From positions 40,773,437 through 40,837,436 of the forward strand of contig NC_071334.1 in assembly GCF_027744825.2 (NCBI RefSeq): DNA of 64,000 bases, in the 5' to 3' direction. Source of the DNA: Synchiropus splendidus (taxonomy: Eukaryota > Chordata > Actinopteri > Syngnathiformes > Callionymidae). The translations under genes and the position numbers were made by a program. The notes beneath the pieces are model-generated. The model made no database searches. It was not told the origin of the DNA and saw only the letters and a program-made list of their open reading frames with translations. Below, in pieces: positions 1-9,788 of the stretch. Within the stretch, counting starts at the first letter, position 1. Each line of letters opens with the position of its first letter.

Positions 1-157
1 TAATTGACACTAATATGATCTATCACCAAACATGCATCCTTTTGAGGGAAGGACTTCAAGGGCCATCTGGAGAAAAACAAGATAAGATAAAGATATGATT
101 AATTGCCTTGGCATGAGAAACGGAAAGTCGGTATGTCTTCAAAGCCATGCGTATGGC

Positions 158-164
158 TATATAA
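158..164 (+). promoter_or_regulatory. TATA box of ERV1 5' LTR
   Basis: TATATAA in the context GGCTATATAAGCGC, about 400 bp before the only AATAAA of the LTR. The identical box is at 18036-18042 in the 3' LTR. Transcription would be expected to start about 25-30 bp downstream. Confidence 0.8.
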
Positions 165-407
165 GCGCTCGGAGATGTGACCCTGGGTTCTTGCTCTTTT
201 TGGATCTTCGCCCACGTCTGTCCGCTGTAAGGTCTTGTATCTTATCTTGGGACGGTGCTCTTGCTGTTTGCTCTCAGACTATCTGATTTTAGCTCATCTT
301 TTATTTTTCTCTTACTATTTTTGAATTAATTCTTTTTATCGCATGTATTTTGATTATATGATTTTTGAAGTGTTTTTGATTATATGGTTCTTGAAGTATA
401 TGTACTA

Positions 408-464
408 GTACCAGCGTCTGGCGGTACTTTTGATATTGTTGGGTATCAGCGTCTGGCGATACCC
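408..464 (+). other. Twin RNA stem-loops in ERV1 LTR R region
   Basis: Two adjacent hairpins share the same 10-nt loop AGCGTCTGGC. The first (408-427) has stem GTACC/GGTAC; the second (441-464) has stem GGGTATC/GATACCC. The stems differ by a compensatory C-G to T-A change. Both lie between TATA box and polyadenylation signal, so they should be transcribed at both RNA ends. They are repeated in the 3' LTR at 18286-18305 and 18319-18342. Function unknown. Confidence 0.7.
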
Positions 465-559
465 TTGAGTTTATGGATTTTATTATCCTTGGTTGATTTT
501 GCTGTTTTTACTATTCTTTTATTAATATTTTGAAGAAACATTTTTGTGACAAAAAACAT

Positions 560-565
560 AATAAA
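560..565 (+). promoter_or_regulatory. Polyadenylation signal in ERV1 5' LTR
   Basis: AATAAA about 400 bp after the TATA box; the functional copy would be the matching one in the 3' LTR (18438-18443). Confidence 0.65.
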
Positions 566-1146
566 ATTGAGTACGAATTAAGTACTGAAAAGGCACAACG
601 GCGTTGATCCCTGACTACTAAAGAATCAACCGGCTCCTACCTACTACCATCAATTGGGTCATAGGTGAGTTATTGTTTGATTTCCTCCTGTTGCACATGT
701 AATGAGTGTCTCACATGGTAGCATTATTCCATCCTGAATTATTGTGTCAATGATTAGGTGGTGGTTTTAGGCATTTATGGGGAAATATGTTATTTAGAAG
801 GAATGGATTTAGGATCCGATCATGAGTCCCTAAACGAAGTTAAGTAAAGAGACTACGGTAAGATGTGTAGCATTGTGAGGTCAAGAACCTGTTTCTTAAC
901 AGGTCGGGCTAATTAAATAACCCGCTCAGTGAAGCGCCGACACTACTCACTAATATAATAAGGTACAGTTGATACGCTTATTATAGTCTTAGAACCGTGT
1001 CCGCAACAAAAGGCTGACTGAGTTGACCAACCGAGGGGCCCTTTACCAGAGAGGCAAAGGGAGGCAGTGTGCACGGAACTAGGGACGGCTTATGTTATAG
1101 CCAATCGCCTTGTACACAAGACCTTGAAAACCTAAACCCGACGACA

Positions 1147-1164
1147 TGGCGCCCGAACAGGGAC
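1147..1164 (+). other. ERV1 primer-binding site, tRNA-Lys type
   Basis: TGGCGCCCGAACAGGGAC begins at the base after the LTR. It is complementary to the 3' end of a tRNA-Lys, the class of primer also used by several other complex retroviruses. It has no visible mismatch with that class. Confidence 0.93.
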
Positions 1165-1596
1165 ATGATTGAAAATCGTACAATCTATTTGTGAGTAACT
1201 GGACCACAGATTAAAATTCTGGCGGGAAAAGTTCGGTAGTGAATAGATGGATCCTACAATCTCTGAGTTTTGAATCAAAGAGAAAGATTCAGGCTCTATC
1301 ACTCGACAACGTACGATCGTGTTGACTCTACAATTTACCGAAAGACTGTCCCTTGGGACTGATCACCCCGAGCAGGATAGTTAAAGTATTAAGGTAATTG
1401 TAGTACAACTATATAATATAGCTGGAATACAGAAGTACAGCAAAAAGTCCCGTGAGGCCTTATAACGGGCACCCCATGGTAAGGAGTCCGCTAAGGACAA
1501 CTGGGGAACTGCAGCAGGAAGCAGCGGCATAGTTCGGGAAACTGTTCATAGCCCGTAAAGTGAATTCCTTAAAAATAATTTGACTGAGATTGAAAA
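1165..1596 (+). other. ERV1 5' leader
   Basis: 432 bp between primer site and gag start without a long ORF. This is where packaging and dimerisation signals would be expected; none was identified. Confidence 0.6.
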
Positions 1597-4500
1597 ATGG
1601 AAATGAGCAAAGAGGTTGTGCCAAAAAGTGGTGGAGCTCTTAAGAGAAGAGCTTCCATAGCTGAGTCTGAGGTTGTGACTGCTCCCCCTGATATGTGGGT
1701 AATGGGGTCTTTTCTGATAATCGATACACGATTAGAAAACCAGGAATTTTGGGACATCCTGCCACCAGGCTCGTATACGCTTCTGAACCCACGAAGATGT
1801 CCGAGACCAACCGATAGTGCGGGGGTAGCTCGTTGGGTAAAAGAAAAATTTGGTGAACAAGTCGAGAAGTTTGATCAAGAATACTCTGAGAACTGGGACC
1901 CAGGCGAGGCACGTCCTTTGGACACAGGGGAGTCGAAGTTACAAACGATATCAATGGCTCATTACTCGCCATACGACGACAAGAACCACGAGGGCTCCTT
2001 TCGGATGCTTTCAGAAACTTATTACAACTCCTTGAGCCATGCTAAAACGGAAGCAGTCATAATTCCTGTCTTTGGAACCGGGGTGTTTAATTACCCTCTC
2101 GAGAGGGCAGTACGAACTTGTCTTGAACATGCTCAACATTGGGTGAACTATAACTTTGAATCCACCCGAATGGTGATCCTTTTGGCCTCCGAGGCTGGGC
2201 TACGGCAGGAAATTATCAAACAACTGGTAGAGAGGATTAAGGTGTATCCGGTGAAAATTCAGGATTATGCAGCGACTCACAGTTGTCCGCTTGACGCAAC
2301 CTTGGTTGATGGTCTAATGAAGAAGCCCAAAGTGAGCAAGTTGTATAAGGAGTCTACCCATGACCATGACGCAGGGAGTATTACTGAAAGTTTTGCAAGT
2401 CAATACCAGCTCTATCCAAGCCCTGCTAGGCCGGGGATTTATCCCCGAGGTGAACTCCAAAATGTTCAATCGATGTACCAAGCAACTGGTACACTACCCC
2501 TGACAAATAAGGGACCATTGGACACCGCGTTACAAGAGATAGTCAAACTTCCGACTGCGCCACCCGCCTATGAAGCTGACCCAGCTCTTAGGAACCATGG
2601 CTATGCCACGCCAGCGAGGGTCCGCTTTCTTGATTCATTAGAAAATGACCCCGATGATGGAGAATCCCTGAGCCCGAGTGAAACTGACAGAGGAGTCATT
2701 GCAAGAAGTTTGGAGAGGATGTCAGAGCAACTTAGTGCGATAACACGGCAAATAGGAAGCCAACAAGATCAGCTCGACAGGAGTTTGAGTCAGGGAGGAT
2801 TAGGATGCATTCTAGGTTCCCAGGGAAATCGCCCGCATGCTATACAACCACTCAATCCCTCTAATGGCTCCATAGGGGCCTTGGATCTCAACGCCTCGGA
2901 AAACCCTGATGTCAGAGACCTAGGATCGAGTGAGCCGGCCTTGGGTGAAATCCCAGTCATTAGAATGGATAATGGATCCATGTTTGTCATTTTACACACT
3001 TCAACGGCCAAGTACAAGCCAACTGGGGACAATGTAGTGATCCCCATAAGGAAGTGGAATGGACTGGAGGAAGTGAGGGCATTCACTCCGTGGAGAAAGA
3101 AAATTGGTAAAAGGGACTTCGATCACCGTCTCTCACTTTTGGGAGAAGAGGTTCGTGACCGAAATTACCGAGCTCTAGAACAGGTCCATCAGTTAGATTT
3201 TACTGAGTGCGAGGATTCCCCCGTAGCCGCCGTTTATGTGACGCCACTGGTGCATTCGCGTTCGGTAGAAGGGCAGATACACGCTGGAGCCAGTAAAATT
3301 GCTCGGCTTGAGTTGTCTAAGGTGACCCTTGACCTTAATCCCCCCGAATCATTGGGGGTCCTCACAAATGCACAGCTAGCACGGTGGGTGACCGCCACCT
3401 ATGCGACGCTGACCTCATTAGGTTACTTTGAGACAGTTACGTGTCTGATAGGGAACCGACAACTAGCAAAGACACTATATGACACAGTGTTACTTTTGAA
3501 GCAGGATAAATTTACAAAGTATTTGGAAAATTCCCCTCAGCTACAACGTGGCCTAGAGGATGAGGAGCACAGAGAGCCAGAGGAACCTCGGGTCCCCTTT
3601 CGACCCTCCTCTGCGTCTACACCACGTCCCCCAACCCCCTTACCTAGATCTCCGCGGGTTGAACAATCACCTCCACCCCCCACTGACCGTCAACCCACCC
3701 GAATGGTACAAGCAAGAAATTCTAGAGGGCGAAAGATAACGTGGGGAGAATATGATGCCACCAAATGGCCGTGCGACCCCGATGAGGAAGGATTAAGAGA
3801 ACGCCCTACGGCTCATGCTTATGATCCAGTTGTACACCAGCAACCTCCGGAGCCAGATTGGAACAAAGAAATAATCACACCTCAATGGTTTCCTCATGAT
3901 AGGAAAGAAAGGGCCCGGAGAATGCGATCTCCCTCCTCTGAGGAAATAGGTGGATGGCAGGGAGTGTCTAGGTCCTTTAAACAAGCATATCTCGCACGAG
4001 GATATGATGCTCATCGCAATTCCTTAACAGATATCTACTCCCACATGCCCAGGGCCACCCGCTTGCCGACAGACTCATGGGAGAGACGGTCTCCATGCCC
4101 CTCAGACTCCGACGACCAGAGTGACGATGACTCCGGCAGTGATAGTGACCCGACTCTGGGTCCGCAGCCAGACCCCCCAACTCCTTCAAGACAGGGTAGC
4201 AGGATGGCCTCCACAGGAAGGATAGGACGACAGCGTACTCAGCTGGCGGTTTCAATCCTTGCAGGGGGCCCCCCATCAGAGCCCAGACAAAACACTGACG
4301 TTAGAGTGTCAAATAAAATTACTGTAGCAGACCTGTGTAAGGCACTCCCGAAAAGGAAAGATAAGGAATCCAACTGTGAATACTTTAGAAGGTTGAATAA
4401 GGAATTGTCTCCATCTCAAATGGCTGACCCGGTTATTAGTAAATATGTCTCCAAAGGGAACGGACTAGACTTAGTTCAAGGTCAGACATTAATGGATTTG

Positions 4501-5250
4501 CTGACCTCCGATATGGCTACTCTGCTCACAAGCCAAGTGGAGGCAACCATTCGAGATCTGGTTGATAAAGTGAATAAAGGAGAGATGTCCCTTCTACAAG
4601 CTTATTCCATACTGGCAGATGAGGGGGCTGATGAGTCGCAGGTCAAACATTTCCTGGTACAGATTAACTGCCCTGAACAAGCCAAATTGGTTCTGGAGTT
4701 TCTCCAAGCGAAGGGACTGGATGCAAAGACTGAGGTTATCTCCCGCCACAGCTCTGTGATGGCTGTTAGAAGAGCCCTCAGGAAAGAAAAAGAGAGACCT
4801 GATGTTCCCGAGGCTCGACAGTCAAAAAACGAGCAGAGGGGGAAGTCTCTTCCCCCTTTCGGAAAGGCGACGGCAAACCCCCAATACGGCCCGGCTCGCA
4901 CTCAATCTACCTTGCCACCGAGAAAGGATCGAAATCAGCAAGACATCAGGCCCAATGGACAGGGTGGGGCCAACCGCCCTCCATTCAACAAGAACGTGAA
5001 TGGCTCAGCCTCGAATGCCCCCAGACAGCCTCATTGGAGGCAGGATCGTGCCGACAATCGATCCCAAGCAAAAGGCCAGGATCGTCCCCGTTCAAAACCC
5101 GTGTCCGAGGAAGAATGGAAGGCGATGACCCAAGAGCAGAGGGAAGCAGTAATACTTGCAGCGGACCGACGAAACCAGGATATGGGAAGAGATCTGACCG
5201 CAGCCCAGAGGAAAGTGTTAGAAAAGCACGAGCCCAAAACCCAACAATGA
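1597..5250 (+). CDS. gag: ERV1 Gag with N-terminal macro-like domain
   Basis: Unbroken 1,217-aa ORF; retroviral Gags are usually 500-700 aa. Residues ~33-215 read as a macro domain: LLNPRR (62-67) at the first ligand loop, SAGVARW (74-80) at the diphosphate loop, and VFGTGVFNYP (158-167) at the conserved GTG(I/V)F.YP turn, followed by a helix and the strand MVILL. At 319-325 PTAP and PPAY overlap, two classical late-budding motifs that recruit Tsg101 and Nedd4-type ligases. A proline-rich stretch is near 670-710, an acidic Ser/Asp patch near 830-850. Residues ~900-1060 are helical and may be capsid. The C-terminus is rich in Arg, Gln, Asn and Gly with no CCHC knuckle, as in foamy Gag. The start is the first ATG of the frame, after a stop-rich leader. 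pol overlaps its end by 217 nt in the -1 frame. Confidence 0.85.
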   Translation: MEMSKEVVPKSGGALKRRASIAESEVVTAPPDMWVMGSFLIIDTRLENQEFWDILPPGSYTLLNPRRCPRPTDSAGVARWVKEKFGEQVEKFDQEYSENWDPGEARPLDTGESKLQTISMAHYSPYDDKNHEGSFRMLSETYYNSLSHAKTEAVIIPVFGTGVFNYPLERAVRTCLEHAQHWVNYNFESTRMVILLASEAGLRQEIIKQLVERIKVYPVKIQDYAATHSCPLDATLVDGLMKKPKVSKLYKESTHDHDAGSITESFASQYQLYPSPARPGIYPRGELQNVQSMYQATGTLPLTNKGPLDTALQEIVKLPTAPPAYEADPALRNHGYATPARVRFLDSLENDPDDGESLSPSETDRGVIARSLERMSEQLSAITRQIGSQQDQLDRSLSQGGLGCILGSQGNRPHAIQPLNPSNGSIGALDLNASENPDVRDLGSSEPALGEIPVIRMDNGSMFVILHTSTAKYKPTGDNVVIPIRKWNGLEEVRAFTPWRKKIGKRDFDHRLSLLGEEVRDRNYRALEQVHQLDFTECEDSPVAAVYVTPLVHSRSVEGQIHAGASKIARLELSKVTLDLNPPESLGVLTNAQLARWVTATYATLTSLGYFETVTCLIGNRQLAKTLYDTVLLLKQDKFTKYLENSPQLQRGLEDEEHREPEEPRVPFRPSSASTPRPPTPLPRSPRVEQSPPPPTDRQPTRMVQARNSRGRKITWGEYDATKWPCDPDEEGLRERPTAHAYDPVVHQQPPEPDWNKEIITPQWFPHDRKERARRMRSPSSEEIGGWQGVSRSFKQAYLARGYDAHRNSLTDIYSHMPRATRLPTDSWERRSPCPSDSDDQSDDDSGSDSDPTLGPQPDPPTPSRQGSRMASTGRIGRQRTQLAVSILAGGPPSEPRQNTDVRVSNKITVADLCKALPKRKDKESNCEYFRRLNKELSPSQMADPVISKYVSKGNGLDLVQGQTLMDLLTSDMATLLTSQVEATIRDLVDKVNKGEMSLLQAYSILADEGADESQVKHFLVQINCPEQAKLVLEFLQAKGLDAKTEVISRHSSVMAVRRALRKEKERPDVPEARQSKNEQRGKSLPPFGKATANPQYGPARTQSTLPPRKDRNQQDIRPNGQGGANRPPFNKNVNGSASNAPRQPHWRQDRADNRSQAKGQDRPRSKPVSEEEWKAMTQEQREAVILAADRRNQDMGRDLTAAQRKVLEKHEPKTQQ

Positions 5251-8242
5251 GGCCCTATAAAGTGCAGATTTGGGTTAAAGATCAAAAAAGAGATTGTTAC
5301 TATGACACTGGAACAGACATATCCATACTACCAAAGGAGTGGTTAGATGAAGAACTCGATCAGAAGGTGCTCGTAAAATTGGCTAATGGAGATGTTACTA
5401 TGTTGGCCCTAGGAAGATTTAATGGTAAAATGGTGGCAATAGGGCCGAACCCTTTACTGTCTCCAAATGACTCAGAATGGATTATTGATGCCCCTTCCTC
5501 AAACTGGATGAGAGAAGTTAATAGAATTACGGCCATAGAAAAATTAGTGTGTACCTCACACATAAAGGACAAGGCGCGCCTAGAGAAGATCCTTTATTCG
5601 GCCGAAGTGGCCCGATTTAAAAATGATGTAGGATTAATGAAAACTGAACCATATGTCATCAGGGGTGGCCTCCCAGGTAAACAGAAGCAGTACCCATTAG
5701 GTAAATATGAAGATCAATTGCTAGCAGTGTTTAAAGAATTGGAACAACTAGGGGTCATTGAGAAAATTAAAGAACCACCCTGCTTAATGCCAGTACAAGC
5801 AGTACCAAAAAAGGATGGTACTGTCAGACCTGTCCATAACCTAAAAATGTTAAATGACGTGACAGTGAAAGACACTAGACAAATCATCAATCCCCGACAG
5901 ACCATGTTAAAAATACGCCCGGGAGAATATAACTCCAGTATTGACCTAGCGAATGGATTCTGGTCCGTACCACTGGCTGAGGAAAGCAGGCCGAAAACCT
6001 GTTTTATGATAAAAGGACAAGGCTACATGTGGACTAGGCTTCCCCAAGGATTTGTGAATTCCCCAAACGCATTTCAGGAACGTATGGAGAAACTGTTGCA
6101 AGACTTGCCAGTCACGTGTTACATAGACGACATATTCATCTCCACGGAGACAGAAGAAGAACATCTCGAGCTTTTGGAGGAAGTAATCCGGAGACTGAAA
6201 GACCATGGAATGAAAATTGGAATCGCCAAATGTGAGATAGGAGTACCTCAAGTCAAATATCTGGGTGTCCTAGTTACTAAGCATGCGATAACTTCCACTG
6301 ACGACTATCTCCAAAATCTGCACCCTACTACGCTTAAAGAGCTAGAGAAATGTTTAGGAAAATTGGGGTGGCTACGAAGTATGATCCCTTATTATTCCAC
6401 CTTAGCGAGACCTGTCGAGATGATCAAAAATAAGGTCAGGACATTCGACAAACGATCCCTAAAGTTAATAGAATTTAATAGAATGCTAACGCCAGAAGAA
6501 ATTGAAACCTGGAACTGCCTTATACAACAAATTCTCACGGATGGGGTGAAACTCGCTCCGTACCGAGATGGACAAAATATCTCTGTAAAAGTGTTAGAGG
6601 AAAAGGAAAATGGTTAATGCGCGGCAGTCTACGAGGAAAGCAGTGACACACCGATTTGTTACGTATCCGTCAGGTATTCACCCACTGAAAGTCGATTTGC
6701 CCCAGCAGAAAGGGAACTCAGGTTGTTATGGAAAGTTTACACGGAACTGGCTTCCAACTTAGGCCAGGTCTATGTAAAATGTACAGTACAAAATGACCTC
6801 ACTAAAGAAATGGTCAAGGATACGGTGGAATTCGCTAAAGCTTATGCCTCTAGATGGGGAAAGTGGAAGCAGATGCTCTTGGATCCAAATTGGTCATTTA
6901 TAATGGCCAAGTCTAAGCAGCAGCCAAAAAACCCTGCAATATGTCAACCAGGTTATACAGGGATATACACCCTCTTTACTGATGGAAGTAAAACTGCACA
7001 AGATCCCGAGGGATATTGGGGTTTTGTGCTTTACAAACGAGATAAACCCCTGTATAAAGAGAAAGGAAGGATGGGCAAGACAGCACAGGAAGCCGAGTTA
7101 CAGGCAGTTGTCAGCGGACTGCAATATGTAAAGAAGAAGGGAATAAAATCCTTACGAATTGTGACTGACAGTTGGTATGTGTCGGAAGGGCTGAAAGATA
7201 ACCTTAAATACTGGCAGCAGCGAGACTTCCAGAATTACAAAGGAAAAGAGTTGGAACATCGTGACCTATGGATAGTGGTGAACCAATTGCTACAACACAT
7301 AAAACTTTGGGTGACCCATGTCAATAGTCACACAGGAATCCAGGATTTTGATCACATGGGAAATGACGTGGTTAACAAACTAGTGCAGACTAGAGCGGTT
7401 GTGGTAGGCACTTTGATTTTTCCTGATAAATGGAAGAATGACCAAGGGAAGCTTGTTATCCCTCAGGAAGAAAGGCTGGATTATGTCCGGCATATTCATC
7501 GTGCTTTGCTACATGTCGGAAATGAGAGAACGCGAAGATGGATGGTTGATAACGGGATTGAGGCCGGTCCTCTCAAAGACACCATATCCCTCGTTAGACA
7601 TGACTGCAAGATATGCATGGAGAAGGGATTGTTACCTCCTATTACTTATCAACAAGGTAAAATTGCTGAAGAATTCCCAGGCATTTCCGCGTCTATGGAT
7701 GTAGGAGTCCTGGGGAGTCATTATGGCATATATAAAAAATTCCTGGTGATAGCTGACAATGGGGGAGGACACACACGAGTCTACCCCATTAAGAAAGAAA
7801 CCACAAAGACAGCTAAAGAGTGTGTAATGTCATTTATTCAGGGGAACCCAGTCAAAACCCTCAGATCGGATAATGCCGCCATGTTTACTTCCAAGCACTT
7901 TCGTTCATGGTTGGAGCAGGAAGGGATACGACATGTCTTATCCATCCCGCATCAATCCAACACTAACGGAGTCGCGGAACGTGCAGTGCGCGCGGCAAAA
8001 TCACAAATACTACTGTATAAGCACAGATGGCACTTACCTGAAAACCTCTTTGCCATTAACCAACAACTCAGTCTCACGAGCCCTCTGTATCGTTACAGGT
8101 GGGAAGTGAGGTGTGGATACTCGCCACCGGAAAATCTACCACTATAGTAAAAGTCGAAGGGAACGTACTTACGGGTAAAGATGGCCACAGGTACCACCCC
8201 AAGCAACTACGACTTAAGTATAAAAATCAGGATGGAAGCTGA
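5034..8242 (+). pseudogene. pol: ERV1 Pol: protease, RT, RNase H, integrase; one stop and one frameshift
   Basis: Protease has DTGTD (from 5304). RT has LPQGF and the catalytic YIDD (6120-6131). RNase H keeps its acidic residues in FTDGS, AELQA, VTDSW and GND. Integrase has an HHCC zinc finger (around 7490-7620) and a DD35E core with D in SMDVG, D in RSDNA, and E in VAERA 36 residues later. The frame is open from 5034 to 8147 except for one TAA at 6615-6617, between RT and RNase H. The integrase C-terminal part continues in another frame to a stop at 8240-8242, so a frameshift lies at about 8090-8105. The start at 5034 overlaps gag in the -1 frame; expression could be from a separate mRNA, as in foamy viruses, or by frameshifting. 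I found no clear slippery site in the overlap. The break positions are described only; this copy cannot make full-length Pol. Confidence 0.9.
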
Positions 8243-8861
8243 CCGAGACCATGTGCCAGGTTGGGTTCTGGGGGTTGGGGAGGACTATGTGAAGATGCTC
8301 CAAGACCGAGTCTTCCCAAATAATGGCCTTTTGGTCATGGCCTGGGATGGTGTTAATCATTCCTGGAAAAAAGGGATTGTTATGCCCTATACTCACCCCA
8401 CCACCAGTGTTAGATGGTCTAACTATGAGCCTGGTGACTGTGTCCTTTGTGCTGCGCCTGTTTTTGCCCTTATTTGGTCTGGGGATGCAAAGTACAAGCA
8501 TGAGCACCGTCCTAAGCGAGCGGAGGTGGGCGCTGAACCTTTGATGTGCGGGATCGAATTAATGGGGTCTGCCCCCTTCACGTTTTGCAAATGCTGCTGG
8601 GACTCGTGGGGATGTTGATATCAAATACTACGCAAAGACACCCATTGCGGACCATGCACCTGTGGCCGACGTAACGGGGTTTGGAATGTGTGCGATACTG
8701 GCACCCCCTGGCAGATAAACCCAGCACAATTCCTGGCGCTACGGTATCGTTTCCACTCAAACAATCACCTTCCTCAGCCACTTTGCTTTACGGGCCAGTG
8801 TCATAGATTCTTGGAACTGCCCCATCCTGATATACCAGACTGTGATGACTATTGGCTATGA
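8181..8861 (+). pseudogene. ERV1 accessory gene between pol and env, part 1 (Cys-rich)
   Basis: This frame opens with ATG at 8181 (another at 8232) inside the end of pol and is readable to 8861, with a single TGA at 8616-8618. Translation remains protein-like on both sides of the stop: a Trp/Pro-rich N-terminal part, then a Cys cluster around the stop (CKCCWDSWGC before it, CGPCTCG after it) and DCDDYW at the end. The Cys/His spacing suggests metal binding, but no known family was recognised. Foamy and most other retroviruses have no gene in this place. It probably continues into the next ORF, which overlaps by 20 nt in another frame. Taken together, 8181-9788 may be one broken gene of about 530 codons. 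Function unknown. Confidence 0.55.
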
Positions 8862-9618
8862 CAAATTGTCATCTAAACAGGAAAAGAAACTCTCAGTCAT
8901 CCCCAGGGATACCTCCATGAAGTGGGAAGACTTTCTCCCTTGGAAGTGGGAGGATGGCTTGCGTTTGTCTGGAGATGGAAGCCTATCCTTGCCAGGCTAT
9001 AGCCAGAGAGATTGGGAATCCACCTCCATGGGAAGGTGGTGGACCGAGCAAATATGGCCCCAAGATAGAGTGGCTAAGGGGAATATATTCTGCCCAGACG
9101 TATATAACTACCCGCATTTAACCAACAATAAAAGGATTTTTACAACTTCTGGAACCTTGCCCAGACATGCTAAGGAGGTACAGGAAGCCAGGGTCTCCAC
9201 TATTGAACGTAACCTTATTCTTGTTACTGAATGCGGCCCACGTGTAGTGTCTGGGACCGCCCATGTCCTTATCTCGTTCACTGGCTTCATATGGTGCCCG
9301 TTGGGGGTCTTCATAGAAGTTGACACAAAGGACTTAATGATACTGACTAATGTCTCGATCCCGGTTAGACCTGTAGCAAGGACAAAGGTGACTGGATGGT
9401 GGTCAGCTTGGCTGAAGAAGAGAGCTAAGCTCAGCCGTACTGGATTTACTGAAGCTGTCCTGGATCATGAGATGCCAGGCTGCACGTTTTTCCAGCAGCA
9501 CCTGGAACCATGCCTGGGAGGTGCGATTGGTCCAGAGGGGGAGAGGAATAATCCCAAGAACAGTTCGGCTATTATGAACCAATCAGGAGAGATCAAAAGA
9601 CGGCGTCACAAGAACTAA
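8842..9618 (+). CDS. ERV1 accessory ORF between pol and env, part 2
   Basis: 258-aa ORF, Trp- and Pro-rich in its first 80 residues (repeated W.DFLPWKW-like wording), then a beta-rich segment near 115-170 with LILVTECGPRVV and VLISFTGFIW, ending in a basic RRRHKN. No signal peptide or clear membrane helix. The first residues overlap the end of the preceding frame at DCDDYW, so the ATG used here may be an artefact of a frameshift and the true protein may start at 8181. I do not recognise the family. Distant kinship with the 463-aa ORF at 15529 (similar size of Trp-rich globular part) is possible but not shown. Its place upstream of env with small overlaps suggests expression from a spliced subgenomic mRNA. 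Confidence 0.5.
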   Translation: MMTIGYDKLSSKQEKKLSVIPRDTSMKWEDFLPWKWEDGLRLSGDGSLSLPGYSQRDWESTSMGRWWTEQIWPQDRVAKGNIFCPDVYNYPHLTNNKRIFTTSGTLPRHAKEVQEARVSTIERNLILVTECGPRVVSGTAHVLISFTGFIWCPLGVFIEVDTKDLMILTNVSIPVRPVARTKVTGWWSAWLKKRAKLSRTGFTEAVLDHEMPGCTFFQQHLEPCLGGAIGPEGERNNPKNSSAIMNQSGEIKRRRHKN

Positions 9619-9788
9619 TGCCACCACCCTCTTCTCACCCACAGGATCTTGATAGTCCTGGGTCAGAAGACGAGGAGGTGCCTAAAGTACGCGATAAAGG
9701 CAAGCGACCAACTAGTGGTAAGCAATCGCGAATAGCCCTCCTTCTCAAAAGAAGAAAGGGAAAGAAGAATAATGAATTTATGGGATAA
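9552..9788 (+). pseudogene. ERV1 accessory ORF tail with acidic and basic (NLS-like) segments
   Basis: A third frame opens after a stop at 9549 and runs 78 codons to 9786-9788, ending over the env start. It reads as an acidic segment (SPGSEDEEVPK) followed by basic runs (KGKRPTSGK, KRRKGKKN). This composition is what one expects of a nuclear or nucleic-acid-binding C-terminus. It overlaps the end of the previous ORF, which makes a frameshifted continuation of the same gene the simplest reading. No independent start codon fits it well. Confidence 0.4.

Larger units (their letters stand above)
1..1146 (+). repeat. ERV1 5' LTR (left-truncated by window)
   Basis: Matches 17880-19024 almost base for base; differences are scattered substitutions and a 1-nt indel near 125. 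It ends in ACA directly before the primer-binding site. It carries a TATA box (158-164), a polyadenylation signal AATAAA (560-565) and a consensus splice donor AG/GTGAGT (cut near 664/665). From TATA and AATAAA positions, R starts near 190 and ends near 580, an unusually long R. A small perfect hairpin with stem CCTGTT/AACAGG lies at 888-903. Confidence 0.95.

Noticed and set aside
3140..3560. Second macro-like domain in the middle of ERV1 Gag
   Set aside because: Alternating strands and helices occur, but the GTG(I/V)F.YP turn and ligand loops are missing.
5034..5250. -1 frameshift signal at the ERV1 gag-pol overlap
   Set aside because: Frame relation would allow it, but I found no X-XXY-YYZ heptamer in the correct phase; separate Pol translation remains possible.
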